A stretch of 64,000 bases of DNA, from the NCBI GenBank assembly GCA_026196875.1, contig JAPHTP010000011.1, positions 45,181 to 109,180 of the forward strand, written 5' to 3'. Origin of the DNA: Kangiellaceae bacterium. Its GTDB lineage: Bacteria > Pseudomonadota > Gammaproteobacteria > Enterobacterales > Kangiellaceae. The position numbers and the translations under genes were made by a program. Below are positions 60,331 through 64,000 of the stretch, one piece after another. Each line of letters begins with the position of its first letter. Position 1 is the stretch's first letter. A model generated the notes under the pieces. The model searched no databases and was not told the DNA's origin. It saw nothing but the letters and a program-made list of their open reading frames with translations.

Positions 60331-60801
60331 CTAAGTTCTATTGTATTCAAATTCGATTCTTCTTCTATCGCGATCAATACTCTTTATAAGTACTTTTATT
60401 GTTCCACCAATCTCAAGGTCACCTCCTCCCTCACTCGTATGAAGAAGCCCAACCAGACCGGGAATAATTTCAATGACAGTTCCATATTCTCTATTCGATG
60501 TCGCGACACCCGATAGATCAGTTCCAATCCTATAGCTTTTTGCTTCGTTCCATGGGTCTAGTTCAGGATGTGCATCTTTAATTGAACCATAAAACTGCTG
60601 TCTTTCTTCGACATAACCTCTAATTAGAACATCATGAGTCTCGCTCTTTTTGGAGAACTCATGAGGATCATAAAATCCACCACTCCAATCTCGGTCGATG
60701 ACTTGGACGAAAATAGTCTCTCCAGCATTTTCGAGAAAAATCCCATAGGATTCAGCTCTGACAAATTTTGCTTCGACAATATCGCCAATCTTCACAGTCA
60801 T
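60331..60801 (-). CDS. Two-domain S1/OB-fold RNA-binding-like protein
   Basis: The ATG at 60801 has AGG upstream and gives 156 residues. Two S1-type domains are visible: VKIGDIVEAKFVRAESYGIF leading to GSIKDAHPELDPW, and GTVIEIIPGLVGLLHTSE leading to VLIKSIDRDRRRIEFEY. S1 domains bind single-stranded nucleic acid, which suggests a defence against an RNA- or ribosome-directed toxin or a role in translation. Confidence 0.7.
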   Translation of the reverse strand: MTVKIGDIVEAKFVRAESYGIFLENAGETIFVQVIDRDWSGGFYDPHEFSKKSETHDVLIRGYVEERQQFYGSIKDAHPELDPWNEAKSYRIGTDLSGVATSNREYGTVIEIIPGLVGLLHTSEGGGDLEIGGTIKVLIKSIDRDRRRIEFEYNRT

Positions 60802-60866
60802 TATTTTATCGCCTGTCACAATCAAAAAATTGGGTAGCTATGAACTTTATCTGTTGCCACTTGTGA

Positions 60867-61253
60867 TTAGTTGCCATAAGCATCCATCCTTGAAATAGTA
60901 AACGAGATGCTCTCTCCAATAACTCTTTCATCATTCGTATCAATTGGTGCTTCGAACTCGGTAAATCCCACATCAACCATAACTTCAGGAGCAATTCGGT
61001 TTATCACACCATAGACTCTGTAGCTCCAGCCTCCTTGATGCTGTAGTTCTTTCTTGCCATCAGGGTTTCCGGAAAACATAGACTCCCATGATTCTTCTTC
61101 ATAATGCAATCCAGCGGTCAATTCGACTTCAATCTCTTCACCGGAATAATGTTGTTCCCCACCGAACTGATCCATTGCGAAAATCCTCATTCCCGCAATT
61201 TCTAGCTCTGCCTGAAGATATTCACCTTCTGTTTTTATAAATGTGGCTTTCAT
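60867..61253 (-). CDS. Small acidic protein of the array
   Basis: The 128-residue product is acidic and beta-rich (EEIEVELTAGLHYEEESWES, YRVYGVINRIAPEVMVDVGF). No family recognised. Confidence 0.58.
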   Translation of the reverse strand: MKATFIKTEGEYLQAELEIAGMRIFAMDQFGGEQHYSGEEIEVELTAGLHYEEESWESMFSGNPDGKKELQHQGGWSYRVYGVINRIAPEVMVDVGFTEFEAPIDTNDERVIGESISFTISRMDAYGN

Positions 61254-61275
61254 AATTTAGGATACCAACCGCTTG

Positions 61276-61698
61276 TTAAAATTTTGCCGCACGGTTAAGC
61301 TCCATAATAAATGCCTCGACTTTGGACACATATTCTTGTAGTTCTTCATCTTCTAGCAATTTCATTTCTCTAAGTAATCTTAGAATATGCTCTCCATCAT
61401 ATTTCTTATTATCCGAGCGGAAATAGCCTTCTACAGCAGAGTAAACAACAGGAATCACTTCTTTACCTTTGTTAGCGATTAACGGGTTTCGAATGTTTGG
61501 CTGACCTTGACGCACTAGGTCAATCCACTTTTCAACTAATTCACTCAAACCTCTTTTTTTAAATGACTCTACTTGTCCAGGTTTGAAACCATTATTAATT
61601 GCCATATAACAAGGCGCGCACAAACCTTCGCATCTGATTTTTGTAGTCTCTAAGATGCTAGCATTACAAGAATTGCAGTTGGTTCTTTCTTGGTTCAT
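61276..61698 (-). CDS. Zinc-ribbon protein of the array
   Basis: The first 35 residues hold CNSCNASIL and CEGLCAPCY, a likely zinc-binding four-Cys knuckle. The remaining 100 residues are helical. No family is recognised. It lies 20 bases downstream of the ankyrin gene. Confidence 0.6.
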   Translation of the reverse strand: MNQERTNCNSCNASILETTKIRCEGLCAPCYMAINNGFKPGQVESFKKRGLSELVEKWIDLVRQGQPNIRNPLIANKGKEVIPVVYSAVEGYFRSDNKKYDGEHILRLLREMKLLEDEELQEYVSKVEAFIMELNRAAKF

Positions 61699-61717
61699 AG
61701 GAAGTTTCTAATCGTTG

Positions 61718-62176
61718 TTATCGCTTCTGCAAGAGTAAAGCGAGTACTTCTTTTCTCTCTGCATCCGTTCTTTGCTTTGCCTTATCAATTGCATTTAAGC
61801 CCATCCACCCTCGCAGTGTAGGGTCAGCCCCCATATCTAATAAGTACTCAATCAGCTCAGCGCTCGCACTATCCGCAACGTAACCTATAGCGGTATGCTG
61901 ATTATCAGTATCGATATTCTGTGCATTGATGTCCGCCTCACTTTCTAGAAGCACGCGAATAATCGCATAATCCTCAAGCTCGCAGGCATAATGAAGTGGA
62001 GTCTTACTTATTTCGTCAAAGGAGTTGGGAGAGGCACCTTTCTTAAGGAGTGTCTCGACTAGTTCCTTGTCTTGATCTTGAACTGCAAAATGTAGTTCTT
62101 CGTCTTCCAATGTACTTCCTAGTTGTAGAGATAATGCTAGCTTCTTCTGAGGTGCTTTTGTATTGCTCTCAAACAC
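61718..62176 (-). CDS. Ankyrin-repeat protein
   Basis: Three to four ankyrin repeats are visible: ELHFAVQDQDKELVETLLKK, TPLHYACELEDYAIIRVLLE and TAIGYVADSASAELIEYLLD. They make a protein-binding surface and are common in immunity-type proteins. The start is GTG. Confidence 0.82.
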   Translation of the reverse strand: MFESNTKAPQKKLALSLQLGSTLEDEELHFAVQDQDKELVETLLKKGASPNSFDEISKTPLHYACELEDYAIIRVLLESEADINAQNIDTDNQHTAIGYVADSASAELIEYLLDMGADPTLRGWMGLNAIDKAKQRTDAERKEVLALLLQKR

Positions 62177-62185
62177 TGACTCTTA

Positions 62186-62650
62186 CTAATTAAACTCCAA
62201 TCCTTTATCAAGCGTCGCTATTGTAATCTCACCGGACAAGAGTTTTCTTATATCCTCTGAGAACTTCAATAGATGTTGATTACGAGTCTTCATCTCACAA
62301 GAAACCTTTCTCTTTTCCTCCTCACGACAATCAGTCGAAGGATAGTCTCCAAGTGTTATATGGACTCCAACTACACCATTAAGCTTACTTGTAGAAAGTG
62401 GGTATATTCGAATACTGAAAGTTTCTAAAAATGTACTTCCATCTTGGTTCCCAAGGGTGCCTATGATTTCAGCACGACCTTCCATTGTTTCGGATAAGAC
62501 TTTAGCCTGATCGCAAAACTCGAATACATCTAAACGATTAAAATATCCATTCCCAAATCCAGAGAATCCAGACACATTAATAACACCGTCCAGGCTTACT
62601 TCATATTCCTCAGACAAGTCTGCAGATATTGAAAATTTATCGGTACCCAT
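62186..62650 (-). CDS. Small protein of the array, unknown family
   Basis: The 154-residue product has an N-terminal strand-rich region (SISADLSEEYEVSLDGVINV) and a charged end. No known domain. It has no clear ribosome site. It precedes the ankyrin gene by nine bases. Confidence 0.58.
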   Translation of the reverse strand: MGTDKFSISADLSEEYEVSLDGVINVSGFSGFGNGYFNRLDVFEFCDQAKVLSETMEGRAEIIGTLGNQDGSTFLETFSIRIYPLSTSKLNGVVGVHITLGDYPSTDCREEEKRKVSCEMKTRNQHLLKFSEDIRKLLSGEITIATLDKGLEFN

Positions 62651-62720
62651 AGTTATTCATTTCTTGTAAGTAGAACTTGGGAAACTAGTCGAACCCAAGC
62701 TCTGTTTATATAATTTTATT

Positions 62721-63461
62721 CTAAGTTTTCTGCAACAACAGTACAAACTGTCCAAAAGTTGCAAACTCTCCCTGTTCAGCAAACTCAGTCATAATGTTTA
62801 CTAATCGCTCTGTCGCCTTTGGATGCTCTATATCATTTATAGCCACTCTCGCGTCAACTCGATCTCCATTGTGCCCCCAAAAAATTCGAATTCCTACTAG
62901 CATTGGAGCGGGAAAATCAGGCTCCAAGAGTTCTGCCAGTTTCGGTAATACAGGCTCTTCGCGAAGGAAGTTAACTATCTTATTCTTTCTTTCATCCGAA
63001 CCACGCATTAAAAACGGTGCACTAAACCCTTCCCACCCAGGAAAGCCATCACTATCATTGGGCGCTAAGAGTACAGCATCGAAAGATGCCTCTTTTAATA
63101 ATAAAGACAGTGGTGCTGGCGCAGTAAAAACACACCAATTTTCAGAAAAGTTTTTGAGAGCTTCTTCTCTCGTCTCCCCAATTCCTATAGCACAATCTAT
63201 AACCCAAGAATCTGAACGCTCAGGATTTAACCGAAATTCTACGACACCATGAGCCAGCCAGCTATTCGAATTATCGTGAGACTGGATGTCTAACTTAGTG
63301 ATATGTATTTCAGGTTGACGATAAACTCGAAGAAATGAGCCTTGCAATTCCGTGTCTATTTCTAGTTTTTTAAAATGCTCATCAATGAATCCCAAAGCAG
63401 TTAACAGATTTTTGTCTTCATTGTTCTTAGAACTAGAAAATAATTTCTTAATAATTTTCAT
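62721..63461 (-). CDS. Cytoplasmic protein of the array (possibly DUF6348-like)
   Basis: The 246-residue product is soluble, with WLAHGVVEFRLNPE and VGIRIFWGHNGDRVDARVAI as its most distinctive parts. The layout resembles the DUF6348 type, but this is a weak recollection. AAGGGAATCC precedes the ATG. Confidence 0.58.
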   Translation of the reverse strand: MKIIKKLFSSSKNNEDKNLLTALGFIDEHFKKLEIDTELQGSFLRVYRQPEIHITKLDIQSHDNSNSWLAHGVVEFRLNPERSDSWVIDCAIGIGETREEALKNFSENWCVFTAPAPLSLLLKEASFDAVLLAPNDSDGFPGWEGFSAPFLMRGSDERKNKIVNFLREEPVLPKLAELLEPDFPAPMLVGIRIFWGHNGDRVDARVAINDIEHPKATERLVNIMTEFAEQGEFATFGQFVLLLQKT

Positions 63462-63497
63462 GGATTCCCTTAATAATTCACCAACTTTTTGTTTTCT

Positions 63498-63896
63498 TTA
63501 TTTGTAAGCATATAGTCTGAGATTAGAATCACTAGACTCTAATTCAAACATTCCAATATCACTTATGATTTTATATATCGCCTGAACATCTTGAGCAACC
63601 AATCTAGTTCCAGACTTTAAATTATTGGGATTTACTAAGACTTCAGCCTCAGCAGGAAAGTCAACCCACTCAATTTCTTTATAATCATAGAATCCCTTAG
63701 GGTATCCACTAATCATCGCTTCCATGCTAGTGTCATAGAAATCGTGGCAGTATCCAGCATATCTAATTCCAAAGTCTCTAAGTTCATCATCCCAAACTAA
63801 TTTAACTTTGCTCTCTAATACTAAGTCTGAATCAGATAAAGCCTTTAATATTTTTACCCACTTAGTATTATTCATAAGATGGCCATCAAAGCCCAT
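63498..63896 (-). CDS. Small protein of the array next to an IS end
   Basis: The 132-residue product is acidic and aromatic-rich (YAGYCHDFYDTSMEAMISGY). Its ATG at 63896 is only about ten bases from the end of an inserted IS-like element, so its original upstream region is gone. An ATG seven codons later is possible. No family recognised. Confidence 0.55.
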   Translation of the reverse strand: MGFDGHLMNNTKWVKILKALSDSDLVLESKVKLVWDDELRDFGIRYAGYCHDFYDTSMEAMISGYPKGFYDYKEIEWVDFPAEAEVLVNPNNLKSGTRLVAQDVQAIYKIISDIGMFELESSDSNLRLYAYK

Positions 63897-63905
63897 AATA
63901 ATACG

Positions 63906-64000
63906 GGTTTTACCCCGATCTTGCGGACACTTTTAAAAAGGTCTTTAATACCTTTAGGAGTGAACCATGCAACGCAGAAAATATACCACAGAATTTAAAC
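63906..64000 (+). mobile_element. Left end of an IS3-like insertion sequence, cut by the window edge
   Basis: GATCTTGCGGACACTTTT near 63918 resembles the terminal inverted repeat of IS3-family elements; the exact outer end is not fixed, because the other end is outside the window. It is followed by a well-formed transposase gene start at 63967. Confidence 0.65.
63967..64000 (+). CDS. IS3-family transposase OrfA, start only
   Basis: TAGGAGTGAACC precedes the ATG. The first residues MQRRKYTTEFK match the standard opening of IS3-type OrfA, a helix-turn-helix protein. The gene runs off the window. Confidence 0.7.
   Translation, partial: MQRRKYTTEFK

Noticed and set aside
1..64000. tRNA genes or prophage attachment sites at the island borders
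   Set aside because: I searched by eye for the GGTTCRANTCC arm with flanking stems and found none; integrase genes are also absent. A covariance-model scan would settle this.

Overview
The window looks like chromosomal DNA of a Gram-negative gammaproteobacterium, perhaps a marine one. The evidence is lipoprotein and Sec signal peptides, YecA/SEC-C, ECF-sigma and CadC-like proteins, AT-rich sequence and clear AGGAGG-type ribosome sites. The genus is not determined; a Kangiellaceae/Oceanospirillales-type host is only a guess. I saw no rRNA, tRNA, CRISPR array or integron. Most of the window is accessory DNA, with few housekeeping genes.

Layout. (1) 0.4-15.3 kb is a defence-type island, mostly on the minus strand: a GHKL-ATPase/nuclease overlapping a C5 cytosine methyltransferase; a HIT protein coupled to an HNH nuclease; a PLD-fold protein overlapping an unknown 701-residue protein; a DUF4041/T5orf172 (GIY-YIG-like) protein with a small basic coiled-coil partner; and several single-span membrane proteins. 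An imperfect direct repeat of about 0.8 kb (3738-4475 and 13340-14170) brackets about 9 kb of this island. One repeat copy carries an intact gene and the other its frameshifted remnant. (2) 15.6-18.6 kb holds a two-gene DUF4132/DUF7737 module, followed on the other strand (18.7-21.5 kb) by a membrane-anchored NACHT NTPase. (3) 22-27.3 kb has a YecA-like SEC-C protein, an RtcB RNA ligase operon with two tandem tiny ORFs in its intergenic space, and a deaminase-fold protein with a lipoprotein signal.

(4) 27.3-37.6 kb is a minus-strand cluster (multi-span patatin hydrolase, two small proteins, a 938-residue unknown protein) beside a TPR membrane protein on the plus strand, then two exported proteins. 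Its gaps contain short tandem repeats. (5) 37.8-47.1 kb has an imm11-like protein, a beta-lactamase-fold serine hydrolase, an ECF sigma factor with a probable membrane anti-sigma factor, a cysteine desulfurase / metallo-beta-lactamase / rhodanese triple fusion, a double retropepsin-like exported protein facing a CadC-like regulator, and a stand-alone Mrr-N/EVE-like domain. (6) 47.4-53.2 kb is a type III restriction-modification operon (mod-res) that continues without gaps into a nucleoside-deoxyribosyltransferase-like gene and a multi-span membrane protein gene. (7) 53.6-55.5 kb is a small operon with a lipoprotein. (8) 56.3-63.9 kb is an array of at least 13 small genes (SUKH, ankyrin, S1-like, zinc-ribbon and unknown cytoplasmic proteins, plus an AlkB-like dioxygenase). 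It resembles an orphan immunity array, with no toxin gene visible. The left end of an IS3-like element starts just upstream of the last of these genes and runs off the window.

How the parts fit: regions 1, 2 and 6 are mainly restriction, nuclease and NTPase modules of the kind found in anti-phage islands. Region 8 has the look of immunity genes against polymorphic toxins. The less familiar multi-gene units (PLD plus 701-residue protein, the patatin cluster, the rtcB operon with small ORFs, and the four-gene type III operon) are the best candidates for undescribed systems. All function calls are read from motifs by eye; no database search was possible.
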